From Leptolyngbya sp. FACHB-8 (GTDB lineage Bacteria; Cyanobacteriota; Cyanobacteriia; Elainellales; Elainellaceae), in contig NZ_JACJOO010000047.1 in NCBI RefSeq assembly GCF_014695575.1, positions 85,509 through 149,508 of the forward strand: a DNA stretch of 64,000 nucleotides, read 5' to 3'. Below the pieces are notes generated by a model. That model was not told where the DNA came from, ran no database searches, and saw nothing but the letters and a program-made list of their open reading frames with translations. The stretch's first letter is position 1; every line of letters starts with the position of its first letter. The position numbers and the translations under genes are program-made. Of this stretch, positions 9,271 to 17,625 are shown piece by piece.

Positions 9271-10224
9271 TTACCGGCGGAAGTACACTCGCGCATCCAT
9301 TCCAAAGTCACGGAAATAGTTATTCCACCGTTCTGCGGCGCTACGTCCGTTGAAGGGGCCGACTCGTACATGAGGGCCGAGGGGAGAATCCCGTTCTTCC
9401 ACTAACCGGGTCAAGCGAAATCCATAGGCCATCCGAACCACTTGTTCACTGATGTCCGCTAGATCCTCATCCGACGCGGGAATCACAATGTAATAATCCC
9501 GCCTTGCTTCCTGCGCATCATCTCTAGTCGATCGCTCGCCAGAGGGAGCCGGTTGGTTTTCTAAGGGAGTTAAAGGCTCAAACTCTAGTTCTTGGGGAAC
9601 GACCGTTGTGGGCAGTTCTGGGATAGGGAACCCCTCGACTTGATTCAGATCCGCTTGTTGATTTAAGTCTGCTTGGGCAACGGGTTGCGGTGCAGGGGTT
9701 GCCTCCGCAACGGGAGCGGGTTGCGTCAAAGGAGCCGCAGCCACCACCCGCGATACAATGCCTCGTTCACTCAACCGTTGCACTTGCTGCGTAGCTGCGG
9801 CCTCATCACCAAACACTCCAGCCTGAATCAGCGATCGCCCTTCTATCGGTACAATCGTCGCCTCCGGTTCTACCTGCTGCACTTGAGATAACAGTAATGG
9901 GCTATCTCCATCTACCACCACAATGTAGGAGCGAATGGTCGGCATCACGGTGCCCATGGGCTGAGCGGGTGCTGCCGTGGTGGGCGGTGGTACGGAAACT
10001 GATGGTGTGGAACTCGGCACCCCATAGGGTTGAGCCGGAGGCAAGGGGGCTGGGGGTAATCCATCCACCACCTGCGCGGTGGCGGGTTTTGCCAGAGGTA
10101 GCAGGAGAGCCAGCAGGGTTAACCAGGATAGCGATCGCACCGCCAACGAAACACAGCCTGTAGGTTGAGACGCTTGCACCAACCTGCCTGAAATCACCTT
10201 AGAACCAAACCGAGGATGTACCAT
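9271..10224 (-). CDS. Exported SPOR-domain-like protein
   Basis: This 317-residue protein begins with a basic stretch and a hydrophobic segment (LSWLTLLALLLPLAKPATA, about residues 32-50) that looks like a signal peptide or anchor. Next comes a Pro-rich linker, then a SPOR-like repeat around YIVVVDG and LIQAGVFGDEAAATQQVQRL. A second Pro-rich linker leads to a second SPOR-like module at the C-terminus (YYIVIP, HVRVGPFNGRSAAERW). SPOR domains bind denuded septal peptidoglycan, so an envelope or cell-division role is reasonable. The start is an ATG at 10224 with AGGG upstream. Confidence 0.75.
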   Translation of the reverse strand: MVHPRFGSKVISGRLVQASQPTGCVSLAVRSLSWLTLLALLLPLAKPATAQVVDGLPPAPLPPAQPYGVPSSTPSVSVPPPTTAAPAQPMGTVMPTIRSYIVVVDGDSPLLLSQVQQVEPEATIVPIEGRSLIQAGVFGDEAAATQQVQRLSERGIVSRVVAAAPLTQPAPVAEATPAPQPVAQADLNQQADLNQVEGFPIPELPTTVVPQELEFEPLTPLENQPAPSGERSTRDDAQEARRDYYIVIPASDEDLADISEQVVRMAYGFRLTRLVEERDSPLGPHVRVGPFNGRSAAERWNNYFRDFGMDARVYFRR

Positions 10225-10344
10225 TTTGCCCTAAAGCTCCACACTGACTCTCAAGAGTAGCGGAATTGAAGCAAAATGTATCACGCATCTCTAGCGTCGT
10301 CACTCAAGTTTTCTGAAACTTTTCCCCATATTTGGTTGCTGCAT

Positions 10345-10462
10345 CAGCAATTCTCATTTTGAAATCAGGCCCGAAAACTGCGCGCCTTTGGCGCGCAGTT
10401 TTCGGGCTTCAAAGCCGAGAGGGCGCGCCCTCTCGGCTTTGAAGCCCATACTGAGAATTGCT
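10345..10462. mobile_element. 118-bp double-hairpin element with 10-bp flanking direct repeat
   Basis: The ends AGCAATTCTCA and TGAGAATTGCT are a perfect inverted repeat. Inside are two hairpins, one with CCCGAAAACTGCGCGCC arms and one with CTTCAAAGCCGAGAGGGCG arms. The direct repeat GTTGCTGCAT flanks the element at 10335-10344 and 10463-10472. A diverged partial relative lies at 22986-23055. With the petA terminator it accounts for most of the 374-bp gap 10225-10598. Confidence 0.8.
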
Positions 10463-10546
10463 GTTGCTGCATTGTCTTATAGCGCTGTGCCTGTTGGTTA
10501 AGTATGGTGGTGTGATTAACGTATTTGCATATTGCTATAAATACAA

Positions 10547-10580
10547 AGACCCCCGGTATTTATAAAAACACCGGGTGTCT
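10547..10580 (-). terminator. petA terminator
   Basis: Read on the minus strand, AGACACCCGGTGTTTTT starts a hairpin that closes with ACCGGGGGTCT and is followed by a T-rich tail. It lies 18 bp past the petA stop. The 5' arm repeats the chlB terminator arm. Confidence 0.85.
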
Positions 10581-10598
10581 GAAACTCAGCGGGTTAAC

Positions 10599-11582
10599 TT
10601 AGAAGGACATTTCGGCTTCTTGAACACGCTCGACCTGTTTCTTCTTCAGCACCAGCATGATTTGCGACAGCATCACCGCTGCAACAAAGGCGATCAGACC
10701 CTTGATGCGGTTGGGGCTTTGCAGCACGATTTCGGTGTCTTTCTGACCGAAGCCACCCACGTTGGGGTCGTTGGTCAGCGCTTGCCCAGCGGTTACCTCG
10801 TCGCCTTCAGAGACGATCAGTTGAGGGCCAGCGGGAATTGCGTCAACCACTTCACCATCGGCAGTTGCGATAGTAACCGCAGCGCTACCGTCAGCGTTTT
10901 GAGCGATCGCCGTTACAGTACCCGCCGCAGAGGCGTTGTAAACGGTGTTGTTGCTCTTTTCACCCGTGGGGTAAACCTGACCGCGACCGCGGTTAGCACC
11001 CAGGTGAACGGAGTACTTACCAAAGTGGATAGCCTTGTCGCTACCAGGATCGGGAGACAGTACGGGGAATACGATTTCCTCATACTGATCGCCGGGCAGA
11101 GGCCCTACGATCACGATGTTGTCCTGGCCTTCGGCATAGCTCGTGAAGAGGTAGTTGGGGCCCACTTCTTCCTTCATTTCTTCAGGAATCCGATCTTCGG
11201 GAGCAATCTTGAACCCTTCAGGCAGCATCAGCACGGCACCCACGTTCAGGGAGCCCTTTTCGCCGGTGCTGGTGACCTGCTGAATGCTGTGGTCATAGGG
11301 GATCTTGACAACGGCTTTGAAGACGGTATCGGGAAGAACCGCCTGGGGTACTTCGATTTCCGCAGGTTTTGCGGCCAGGTGGCAGTTTGCACACACGATG
11401 CGACCCGTCGCTTCGCGGGGGCTGGCGTAGTTTTGCTGTGCCCAGAAAGGATAGGCTTGAGCGGCCTGGGGATGGAGCAGATCGCTGCCGAAGCAGAGGG
11501 CGATCGCCGCCAATACCGCCAGGGTTGCTCGGAGGCCTGTTTGAATACGTGCAGGCACAGACGACCAAATTGTTGATTTCAT
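10599..11582 (-). CDS. petA: Apocytochrome f precursor
   Basis: Cytochrome f is the lumenal c-type haem subunit of the cytochrome b6f complex and passes electrons to plastocyanin or cytochrome c6. The start MKSTIW at 11582 gives 327 residues, the family norm; an upstream in-frame start at 11660 would overlap petC. A signal peptide ends at AQAAQA, so the mature protein begins at Tyr44, whose amino group is the axial haem ligand. The CANCH haem site is at residues 64-68. The C-terminal helix ([20 protein letters not shown]) anchors it in the thylakoid. It lies 55 bp after petC in the same direction and is surely co-transcribed. Confidence 0.97.
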   Translation of the reverse strand: MKSTIWSSVPARIQTGLRATLAVLAAIALCFGSDLLHPQAAQAYPFWAQQNYASPREATGRIVCANCHLAAKPAEIEVPQAVLPDTVFKAVVKIPYDHSIQQVTSTGEKGSLNVGAVLMLPEGFKIAPEDRIPEEMKEEVGPNYLFTSYAEGQDNIVIVGPLPGDQYEEIVFPVLSPDPGSDKAIHFGKYSVHLGANRGRGQVYPTGEKSNNTVYNASAAGTVTAIAQNADGSAAVTIATADGEVVDAIPAGPQLIVSEGDEVTAGQALTNDPNVGGFGQKDTEIVLQSPNRIKGLIAFVAAVMLSQIMLVLKKKQVERVQEAEMSF

Positions 11583-11637
11583 CGGATATCTGTTCTCAAC
11601 CAGGGGTTTGACAATAAAGATTTGGTACAACGAGAGA

Positions 11638-12177
11638 TTAGGACCACCAGGGATTGTCACCCGTGCGGAAGTCTTGCTCCGTCCAGGGGGTGAGGGTTAC
11701 CTTGCCGTCCTCGGTCACATCGGAATGTGCCAGAGCCAAGGACAGGGGAGCCGGACCCCGAACCACTTTACCCGTGTTGTCGTATTGCGACCCGTGGCAG
11801 GGGCAGATGAACTTGTTAGCACTTGCGTTCCAGGGCACAACGCAACCCAGGTGGGTACAAACCGCGTTGATTGCGTAAGTGGCGATCGCGCCATCTTCTA
11901 CAACCAGATAGGTGGGGTCACCCTTGAGGCCCTGAACCAGCGAGCGATCGCCCTCTTTATGAGAGGTTAAGTAGTCGCTGACAACAACGTCGTTACCCAG
12001 CGCATCTTTGGCTGTTACGCCACCACCCGCGCCACCGCTGGAGGGGGGGATGAAGTATTTCACAACCGGATACAGAGCGCCCAGCGCCGTCCCCGTTACC
12101 GCCCCAAACGTGAGGAGGTTCATAAACTGCCGCCGCCCCAAATCAGGCACGTCAGCATTTCCAGAAACTTGAGTCAT
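11638..12177 (-). CDS. petC: Cytochrome b6f complex Rieske iron-sulfur protein
   Basis: This is the Rieske 2Fe-2S subunit that accepts electrons from plastoquinol in the b6f complex. The start at 12177 ([14 protein letters not shown]) gives the usual 179 residues. A twin-arginine motif RRQFMNLL at residues 15-22 precedes the single membrane helix, marking it as a Tat substrate. The cluster ligands are in CTHLGC (107-112) and CPCHG (125-129), and a flexible Gly-rich hinge (SSGGAGGG) lies after the helix. It heads the petC-petA operon and diverges from the DUF3067 gene. tatC lies about 1.3 kb further on in the same direction. Confidence 0.97.
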   Translation of the reverse strand: MTQVSGNADVPDLGRRQFMNLLTFGAVTGTALGALYPVVKYFIPPSSGGAGGGVTAKDALGNDVVVSDYLTSHKEGDRSLVQGLKGDPTYLVVEDGAIATYAINAVCTHLGCVVPWNASANKFICPCHGSQYDNTGKVVRGPAPLSLALAHSDVTEDGKVTLTPWTEQDFRTGDNPWWS

Positions 12178-12371
12178 GATGTGAATCGGATAAGCTACGA
12201 AATGGATCGGCAACCGCCGCGATGACCCCTGGTGTTTCAGGCTGAGCCAATATTGGGCACCCTGGCCCATCAGCCGAACGCGGCATTGATTTACAGTCTG
12301 TATTATTGCATCTTCTAGATTCCATACGGGTTAAACCCATCGATTGCAAAGTTTTGTTACAGGGGTCGGGC
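12178..12371. promoter_or_regulatory. Divergent intergenic region petC / DUF3067
   Basis: These 194 bp separate two divergent genes and must hold the petC promoter and probably that of the DUF3067 gene. No unambiguous -35/-10 pair or known operator was identified. The inference rests on orientation alone. Confidence 0.4.
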
Positions 12372-12683
12372 ATGACGGGGGAAGAACTTCATCAAATGAT
12401 CGTGAGTAAATGGGGCTGCTCCTTTGATGTGCAGCTTCGCAAGGTGCAGGGGAAGGTATTTTTTCAGGTGATGTGGAAGTACCTGGAGCAGGCGTCTTTC
12501 CCGATGTCAGAGGAGGAGTATTTCGATCATTTGAATGACATCGCCCAATATCTCAACGCCTGGGGCAGCTCTCACCAGGTGCAGGCCTATATTGACCAGA
12601 CGAGTGAACGCCCGCGCCTCGGTAAGGCCGTGAGTGTGGCGCTAGATTTGGGCGATCGCGCCTCCGAGTGGATGTTGGAATGA
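12372..12683 (+). CDS. DUF3067 family protein
   Basis: This small soluble protein of 103 residues starts MTGEELHQMIVSKWG at the ATG at 12372; a TTG upstream at 12306 is less likely. The sequence (FDVQLRKVQGKVFFQVMWKYLEQASFP, read in two parts, then YLNAWGS) is characteristic of DUF3067, found in cyanobacteria and plastids. It diverges from petC, which is consistent with a role tied to photosynthetic electron transport, but function is not shown by the sequence. Confidence 0.8.
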   Translation: MTGEELHQMIVSKWGCSFDVQLRKVQGKVFFQVMWKYLEQASFPMSEEEYFDHLNDIAQYLNAWGSSHQVQAYIDQTSERPRLGKAVSVALDLGDRASEWMLE

Positions 12684-12708
12684 CGTAAAACCCCAGCCGT
12701 TTGGGAAA

Positions 12709-12904
12709 GGGCGGGTTTTGCCGTCAGGTTAATGGTGAGAAGTGGGAGGTATCTGCTAAACCCGCCCCTACGCCCTATGCCTATAGGTGGCGCGATCGCC
12801 CCATCGGTTCCTTTAAGACACAAACCTCCATCCAAATCTGTAGGGGCAGGTTTTGCCGTCAACAGACAACGAAGCCAGGGACTCCCTATCAAACCTGCCC
12901 TGAC
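12709..12904. repeat. Degenerate dispersed-repeat cluster (GTAGGGGCRGGTTT type)
   Basis: The gap between the DUF3067 gene and csaA contains several short copies in both orientations: GGCGGGTTTTGCCGTCA near 12710, AAACCCGCCCCTAC near 12759, and GTAGGGGCAGGTTTTGCC near 12841. A similar motif forms the hairpin after gltB at 60086. No gene was seen here. Confidence 0.5.
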
Positions 12905-12957
12905 CCAAGAAATCCCACTGTAGCCGATTGCCCTCCCAAGGAATGTCCTCAAACTCG

Positions 12958-13293
12958 CTACAACACCCGTAACCCCAGTGGCACTTCCCGGTCGGGCTGA
13001 ATCAGGGCTACTGCTCCACCATCCAGCACCACTCCCAACACCAGCACCTCTGACATAAAATCGGCTACCTGTCGGGGTGGAAAATTCGTTACCGCTAAAA
13101 CCTGCCGATTCAGTAGTGTCTCTGGCGTATAAAAATCTGTAATTTGGGCACTCGACCTCTTCGTGCCCAGCTCCCCAAAATCAATCCACAACTTATAGGC
13201 AGGCTTCCGAGCCTTTGGAAACTCCTCAACGCGAATAATCCGGCCTGCGCGGATTTCGACTTTCTCAAAGTCGGCATAGGTAATCTCAGCCAT
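12958..13293 (-). CDS. csaA: CsaA-type tRNA-binding domain protein
   Basis: This is a stand-alone tRNA-binding OB-fold protein of 111 residues, the usual CsaA size. CsaA has been linked to chaperone or export functions in Bacillus. The start MAEITYADFEKVEIRAG at 13293 is the conserved N-terminus; an upstream in-frame start would run into a palindromic repeat. VGRIIRVE-like, YKLWIDFGELGTKRSSAQIT and NFPPRQVADFMSEVLVLG segments match the family. It lies between petC-petA and tatC in the same direction but with its own gaps. Confidence 0.88.
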   Translation of the reverse strand: MAEITYADFEKVEIRAGRIIRVEEFPKARKPAYKLWIDFGELGTKRSSAQITDFYTPETLLNRQVLAVTNFPPRQVADFMSEVLVLGVVLDGGAVALIQPDREVPLGLRVL

Positions 13294-13313
13294 TCCCCAC
13301 CTCTCTAAACCAT

Positions 13314-13413
13314 GGCTTACGTATTCTGGTTGTGCGTAGGTTGCTTGGCATCCTACGCACAACCAGAATACGTAAGTCTATAAAGAATAGGGCGTACGCT
13401 TTGCGCACGCCCT
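13314..13413. repeat. Two palindromes between csaA and tatC
   Basis: The first (13314-13378) has arms starting GGCTTACGTATTCTGGTTG and ending with the inverted AACCAGAATACGTAAGTC; its edge resembles that of the element at 1271. The second (13389-13413) has arms AGGGCGTACGC and GCGCACGCCCT with a GCTTTGC tip, the complement of GCAAAGC. One or both may terminate tatC transcription. Confidence 0.65.
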
Positions 13414-13445
13414 ATCAACACTATTCAAAATATCCTGACGTTTGC

Positions 13446-14246
13446 CTATTTACCTAGCAGCTTGGTCATTCCAATGCCGCCGAAGTACAGCAGTAGAATT
13501 GCCCCTGCCAGCAAGCTCTGAGTCACTGGGTCGGTGGAGGGGGTGAGTACGGCCCCCAGAATGGCCCCGCCCAGGATGACAAAGCGCCAGCCCGACAGCA
13601 TTTGCTTCGAGGTCACAATTCCTAATAACCCCAGCAGCATTTGAATAACAGGAATTTGGAAGGCCAACCCGGTGCTAAACAGCAGCAGCAGCACAAACTC
13701 GAAGTAGCGATCGATTGACCAGAGCTGCTCTACTACATCTGCACCATAGCTGATGAAGAAGTTAAGCGCGGCGGGAATGAGGGCAATGTAGGCGAAAAAT
13801 AGTCCACCTACAAACAGGAGGCTCGATCCGAGCACGATCGGCCCAATCAGCCGTCGCTCTTTGCGGGTTAGCCCCGGCAGCACGAACTGGATGATCTGAT
13901 AGAGGACGAAGGGACTGGCTACCAGCAGGCCACTGTATCCCGCCACCTTGATCGACACAAAGAAGTACTCGCCTGGCGACAATTGCAGAAATTTCACGCC
14001 CTGAGCGGGGACTTCCAGCAGTTGCACAATGCGATTGACGAAGACGAAGCAGCCAATTATCCCTGCAACGACGGCAATTAAGGCGTAGAAGATCCGCTGC
14101 CGCAACTCTTCGAGGTGGTCGAACAGCGACATCTCCACGTCATAGGGGAGTTCGTCTTCGACCTCCGTGTCGGGAGTGCCCTTAGGCGTGGCATCCGCTG
14201 GCGGAGGACTGGTCTGAGCAGTGTCTAGTTCGGTCGGCGCAGTCAT
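13446..14246 (-). CDS. tatC: Sec-independent protein translocase TatC
   Basis: TatC is the core receptor of the twin-arginine translocase and recognises the RR motif of folded substrates. The 266-residue protein has an acidic, Pro-rich N-terminal extension of about 40 residues, then the hallmark [17 protein letters not shown], which includes the conserved Glu and Arg of the signal-binding site. Six membrane helices follow. The [16 protein letters not shown] segment is also typical. Its neighbour petC encodes a visible Tat substrate. Confidence 0.95.
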   Translation of the reverse strand: MTAPTELDTAQTSPPPADATPKGTPDTEVEDELPYDVEMSLFDHLEELRQRIFYALIAVVAGIIGCFVFVNRIVQLLEVPAQGVKFLQLSPGEYFFVSIKVAGYSGLLVASPFVLYQIIQFVLPGLTRKERRLIGPIVLGSSLLFVGGLFFAYIALIPAALNFFISYGADVVEQLWSIDRYFEFVLLLLFSTGLAFQIPVIQMLLGLLGIVTSKQMLSGWRFVILGGAILGAVLTPSTDPVTQSLLAGAILLLYFGGIGMTKLLGK

Positions 14247-14358
14247 AGTGGCAGCAGTCTGTGGTTGAAGTCTATTTTAGATGACTTGCTGGGAGAAACC
14301 CAGGTCGCCTACTATCTGCCCGGCAATTCTCGCTTGAAGTGGGGTTTTTCTGGGGGCG

Positions 14359-14397
14359 GGCATCTTGTCTGGCTAAGCGTTGGGCAGGCAAGATGCC
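14359..14397. repeat. Hairpin upstream of tatC
   Basis: GGCATCTTG and CAAGATGCC form a 9-bp stem in the 464-bp gap 14247-14710. The rest of the gap is low in features: A- and T-runs near 14573-14600 and the presumed tRNA promoter. Confidence 0.45.
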
Positions 14398-14606
14398 TAT
14401 CCATAAAAGATGTTGTTCTTTAAGACCAAGGGGCAACATGTGAGTTGTGGTTACCCGCCGCCCAAAAAGCTTTTTTTGGCGATCGCTCCCACTCTCCTTC
14501 CCCCAATACCGCTCTCAACCATAGGCAGAATGAGGGGTGTGAGGCGATCGCCCTTCCCACCCGCGAGGCATTTCAAAAAAAACTTCCACTTTTTTTTAAA
14601 AACACC

Positions 14607-14636
14607 TTGCAAAATGTTTTGACCCTTTGTTACTAT
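14607..14636 (+). promoter_or_regulatory. Possible sigma-70-type promoter for tRNA-Phe
   Basis: TTGCAA at 14607 and TACTAT at 14631 are 18 bp apart, a plausible -35/-10 pair. Transcription would start near 14643, about 70 bases before the tRNA. This is a visual match only. Confidence 0.4.
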
Positions 14637-14710
14637 CAGTAAGCGCTCGGGAAACGGGCGCACGAAGCGAAACGCCCTCACCGAAAAGGTTTGACGTTTA
14701 CTTCATCCCA

Positions 14711-14783
<73 letters not shown>

Positions 14784-14830
14784 TTGTTTCAGCGTCTTCA
14801 CCCGCTGGAAAGGAAAATAGTCGGACTATT

Positions 14831-15010
14831 TTAGCCTCCATCCTGGAGGTTTTTTATTAACAGTTTGAGGTCATTAATCTTGCTTTCAAAGAAAGCATCA
14901 TTTTTACCTTTGAAAGGACCTTCTTGCAAGGTTGCATAGACGTGAATAAGCTCACTAGCTAATCCATTAACCAGGTTTTTAAGGCGTTGAATTTCTGTGT
15001 CTTTATCCAT
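14831..15010 (-). CDS. Hypothetical 59-residue protein
   Basis: The frame runs from an ATG at 15010 to a TAA at 14831. The product (MDKDTEIQRLKNLVNGLASE at the start) is highly charged and probably helical, with heptad-like Leu spacing suggesting a short coiled coil. It starts 3 bp after the stop of the next upstream small ORF, which supports real translation as part of a leftward cassette beside tRNA-Phe. No family was recognised. Confidence 0.6.
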   Translation of the reverse strand: MDKDTEIQRLKNLVNGLASELIHVYATLQEGPFKGKNDAFFESKINDLKLLIKNLQDGG

Positions 15011-15013
15011 TTC

Positions 15014-15166
15014 TTACTTAACCTCATAACCGACACGGAGTAGAGCTTTAAGCCTTCCACCATCTAAAGCAATGGTTACCCTAATCAATCGAGGCTCCCA
15101 TAGCACTGGATAGGAAAGACGGCCAGGTTCAGGTGTAGCAGTGAAAAACCAATGATTTGCTTTCAT
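15014..15166 (-). CDS. Hypothetical 50-residue protein
   Basis: A short frame from ATG 15166 to TAA 15016 encodes MKANHWFFTATPEPGRLSYP and then a segment rich in beta-forming residues (LIRVTIALDGGRLKALLRVGYEVK). It lies 21 bp downstream of the 63-residue membrane ORF and 3 bp upstream of the 59-residue ORF, all leftward. Spacing argues for translation, but the length is small and no homology was recognised. Confidence 0.5.
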   Translation of the reverse strand: MKANHWFFTATPEPGRLSYPVLWEPRLIRVTIALDGGRLKALLRVGYEVK

Positions 15167-15187
15167 AGCACTGCAATGGGTAATAAA

Positions 15188-15379
15188 TTAATCCTCTCGT
15201 GGTTCCAGACCACGCTTTATTCGATATTCATCAATGCAGCTATCGAGGGGCCTTTCATTGACGCATTGGTCGAAACTGAGCCTATCCTCAACAAACCAGA
15301 TGATAGGTGCAACTATCAATGCAATTCCACAACCAACAAACACACCCCAGGCGATCGCTTCAATTTCTTTACTTGACAT
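15188..15379 (-). CDS. Small single-span membrane protein
   Basis: The start MSSKEIEAIAWG at 15379 is preferred over the ATG six bases upstream because AGGAA sits at proper spacing before it. The 63-residue product has one hydrophobic helix (VFVGCGIALIVAPIIWFV) followed by an acidic, Cys-containing tail. It belongs to the leftward cassette downstream of the exonuclease gene. No family was recognised. Confidence 0.6.
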   Translation of the reverse strand: MSSKEIEAIAWGVFVGCGIALIVAPIIWFVEDRLSFDQCVNERPLDSCIDEYRIKRGLEPRED

Positions 15380-15441
15380 ATACATTTCCTAAGTAATTGT
15401 TTGCGAGGCACACAAAGATTCAACTTCATTCATAGCTACAA

Positions 15442-16041
15442 CTAAGCCCCCTCTTGGTAACTTGCCGCCATCCGACGCATGACTGACAATGTGGCTTTGC
15501 AATCTCCCAGAGCAGAGTGATCGCCTCCTGGCAGCTTCTGCCAGCGATAATTACCGTGGTAATCGTTCCACTCTCCACACCAGGCCGAATACTGAAGCAT
15601 GGCGCAATGGATGGAGCCGCCATTGAGAAAAACGCGACATTGCCGCCGATCGCTTGTGGGGAAAGCTAAGTGAATTCCGTATGGGCGCAGCGATTGACGA
15701 ATCAACTTCAAGTCATACTCAGCGTTATAGATAACTAGGTCTTTGTTCCCTACAGCTTGGAGTATTGGCACTAACAGCTGGGAAAATGTTGGGGCATTTT
15801 CTACGTCCTCATCATCAATTCCGTGGATGTCGGTTGCCCGTGCCCCAATAGGGCAGGTGGGCTTTACCAGGGAGTTAAAAAGCGGATAACCTAAATTGCT
15901 TAGTATTGCAATTTGCACTATTTCATCTGTACTCCCTAGACCCGTTGTCTCAGTATCAAGAATGCAGAAATTGCTATTTTTTAGCAGTTCATGTGCCCAC
16001 ATCGCCGCTAATTGATGGTCATTTTGTTGGGTCATTACCAT
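15442..16041 (-). CDS. DnaQ-like 3'-5' exonuclease
   Basis: This is a 199-residue DEDD-superfamily exonuclease. Motif I is FCILDTETTGLG, motif II lies in VIYNAEYDLKLI (the Asp after AEY), and motif III is the late HSALGDCKATLSVM with the catalytic His and Asp, giving the DEDDh layout. AGGAGG precedes the ATG at good spacing. It heads a leftward cassette with three tiny ORFs ending next to tRNA-Phe. Such stand-alone exonucleases occur in both chromosomes and mobile islands; the substrate is unknown. Confidence 0.82.
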   Translation of the reverse strand: MVMTQQNDHQLAAMWAHELLKNSNFCILDTETTGLGSTDEIVQIAILSNLGYPLFNSLVKPTCPIGARATDIHGIDDEDVENAPTFSQLLVPILQAVGNKDLVIYNAEYDLKLIRQSLRPYGIHLAFPTSDRRQCRVFLNGGSIHCAMLQYSAWCGEWNDYHGNYRWQKLPGGDHSALGDCKATLSVMRRMAASYQEGA

Positions 16042-16349
16042 GGTTTCCTCCTGTGATGGGTTGCCTGGAGGGGCAACTATTCAAACGGAAAAGTAACTAT
16101 TGCAGCTCTAAAGCTTCATCTTTCTGAATGAGAGAATGAGGTTTTCAGAATATAGCCAATTGGTTATGTAGTCCAAATCTAGTCCTCATGCTCAGAACTG
16201 AGAGACGAGGATGCGATCGCCTTCCCGAATTCGCTGCAAAGTCAATCAAATTGCCTTGCTTGTTGGGAAATAGCAGCTCTATGGCATTTGCTGATTTGAG
16301 ATGTCATACAAGATAATAGATATACGCTAACTAAGGTATTTAGGCCTTC
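16042..16349. other. Intergenic region with no recognised feature
   Basis: These 308 bp separate the divergent exonuclease gene and the brnT gene. Promoters for both must lie here, but no clear motif or repeat was seen. Confidence 0.4.
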
Positions 16350-16628
16350 ATGCAGTTTGAGTGGGACGAAGCGAAAAACTTAGAAAACATTCGTAAACAT
16401 GAGATTGATTTCGCTGATGTTCCTGAGATGTTTGAAAGCCCAATGCTGATTGAGTTGGACGATCGCTTTGACTATGGTGAGGATCGCTGGTTTGGTATTG
16501 GGTTTCTAGGCAACGGTGTGGCGGTTGTGGTTTGGACAGAGCGACAAAATGATGTAATTCGGATCATTTCAGCACGAAGGGCAAATCGATATGAGCGGCA
16601 AAGACTTAAGCAATACCTCTCGTACTAA
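16350..16628 (+). CDS. brnT: BrnT family toxin (type II toxin-antitoxin)
   Basis: BrnT is a RelE-fold ribonuclease toxin. The 92-residue product opens with the family signature FEWDEAKNLENIRKHEIDF, continues with FDYGEDRWFGIGFLGNG and ends with VIRIISARRANRYERQRLKQY, matching the conserved Arg-rich C-terminus. The length is typical. It precedes and overlaps brnA by 38 bp, the usual toxin-first order for this family. Confidence 0.88.
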   Translation: MQFEWDEAKNLENIRKHEIDFADVPEMFESPMLIELDDRFDYGEDRWFGIGFLGNGVAVVVWTERQNDVIRIISARRANRYERQRLKQYLSY

Positions 16629-16869
16629 TTGGGAAGCATTGGAGTCAATGGATGATGAAGGGATTGACTATTCTGACATCCCTCCATTGACTGCAGAGTT
16701 TTTTGAGAACGCTACCTTAAGAATTCCTGCACCTCAAGCTCAGCATTTGGTACAGCTTGAGCCCGACATTTTGAAATGGTTTCAAGCTCAAGGTGGAGAA
16801 TATCGAGCTTTAATCAACTCGGTTTTACGCCGTTACATCGAAAGCAGCGGCGAACAGTCTGTTATTTAG
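16591..16869 (+). CDS. brnA: BrnA family antitoxin
   Basis: This 92-residue partner overlaps brnT. The N-terminal half includes DEGIDYSDIPPLTAEFFENA, and the C-terminal half has the BrnA-like ribbon-helix-helix segment with FQAQGGEYRALINSVLRRYI. The antitoxin neutralises BrnT and normally represses the operon. The pairing and overlap make the call firm. Confidence 0.87.
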   Translation: MSGKDLSNTSRTNWEALESMDDEGIDYSDIPPLTAEFFENATLRIPAPQAQHLVQLEPDILKWFQAQGGEYRALINSVLRRYIESSGEQSVI

Positions 16870-16905
16870 GGGCGTGTGTTTAATAACCTGTCATTTCTTT
16901 TGTGA
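16869..16905. repeat. Relic arm of the 3357-type palindromic element
   Basis: The segment GTGTTTAATAACCTGTCATT matches the inner left arm of the element downstream of purM (GTGTATTGAATAACCTGTAATT). The matching right arm is missing, so this is a half copy after brnA. Confidence 0.5.
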
Positions 16906-16983
16906 TAATGGGAAGCGATCGCCAATCAAAGAACTGACAGCAGTTCTGCAAAGTCAGTGTCGTGGGAATTGTTTCGCTATTAG

Positions 16984-17445
16984 CTACAGGAACTTTTCCA
17001 TTGCATAGTTGATGAACGTTTCGCCTCCGCGAGATACTTGCTGTTCTTTGACAACTGAAAATCCCATCCGCTCAAAAAACGGCTTCGCGGTAATGCTGGC
17101 TTCAACAAACAATCGGCTTAACCCTAGCTCAACAGCTTTCGCTTCGATAGTCTGATAGATTTGCCGACCTACACCACGACCTATATAGTTTTTATGACAG
17201 TAAAAGCAGTCGATATGTCCATCTGCCTCTAGCTCTCCGAATCCAGCAATCACACCCTCATCCTCTGCCACATAGGTAAATCGGTTAGAACAAACCTCAA
17301 CCCAGTTTCTAAAGTGGATGTCGTCAGGAGCCCAGGCCTTAACCTGATTCACGGAATAATCGCGCACATTCACTTCACGGATTGTGTCATGAAACAGTTG
17401 CGCGATTTGTTCAGCATCCTGTGCTTCAAATAAGCGTATCTTCAT
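16984..17445 (-). CDS. GNAT family N-acetyltransferase
   Basis: The start MKIRLFEAQDAEQIAQLFHD at 17445 gives 153 residues; the upstream in-frame start at 17532 adds an unlikely tail. The acetyl-CoA motif A is in YIGRGVGRQIYQTIEAKAVE (R/Q-x-x-G-x-G/A type), preceded by the beta strand GHIDCFYCHKNY. The C-terminal FVEASITAKPFFERMGF is typical of the YafP/PhnO-like subgroup. The substrate cannot be told. Confidence 0.85.
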   Translation of the reverse strand: MKIRLFEAQDAEQIAQLFHDTIREVNVRDYSVNQVKAWAPDDIHFRNWVEVCSNRFTYVAEDEGVIAGFGELEADGHIDCFYCHKNYIGRGVGRQIYQTIEAKAVELGLSRLFVEASITAKPFFERMGFSVVKEQQVSRGGETFINYAMEKFL

Positions 17446-17625
17446 TGCGATCGCTCTCCATCCATCATGCAAGGTAATGCTTCTATCCATCATCCCTACA
17501 ATTGCCAAGCCAGCAATTCCTGGTCTTTGCATGAGCCGTTTAGGGAAGCCAGGGGCATTCTAAGGAGAAGCTTTCAATCTTAAAAATTGAGAGCTTGCAA
17601 CTATTGTCATGCCTTCAGGGGCTTC

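Noticed and set aside
14784..16041. Prophage remnant after tRNA-Phe
   Set aside because: No integrase, structural gene or duplicated tRNA 3' end was found, so only a cassette is described.
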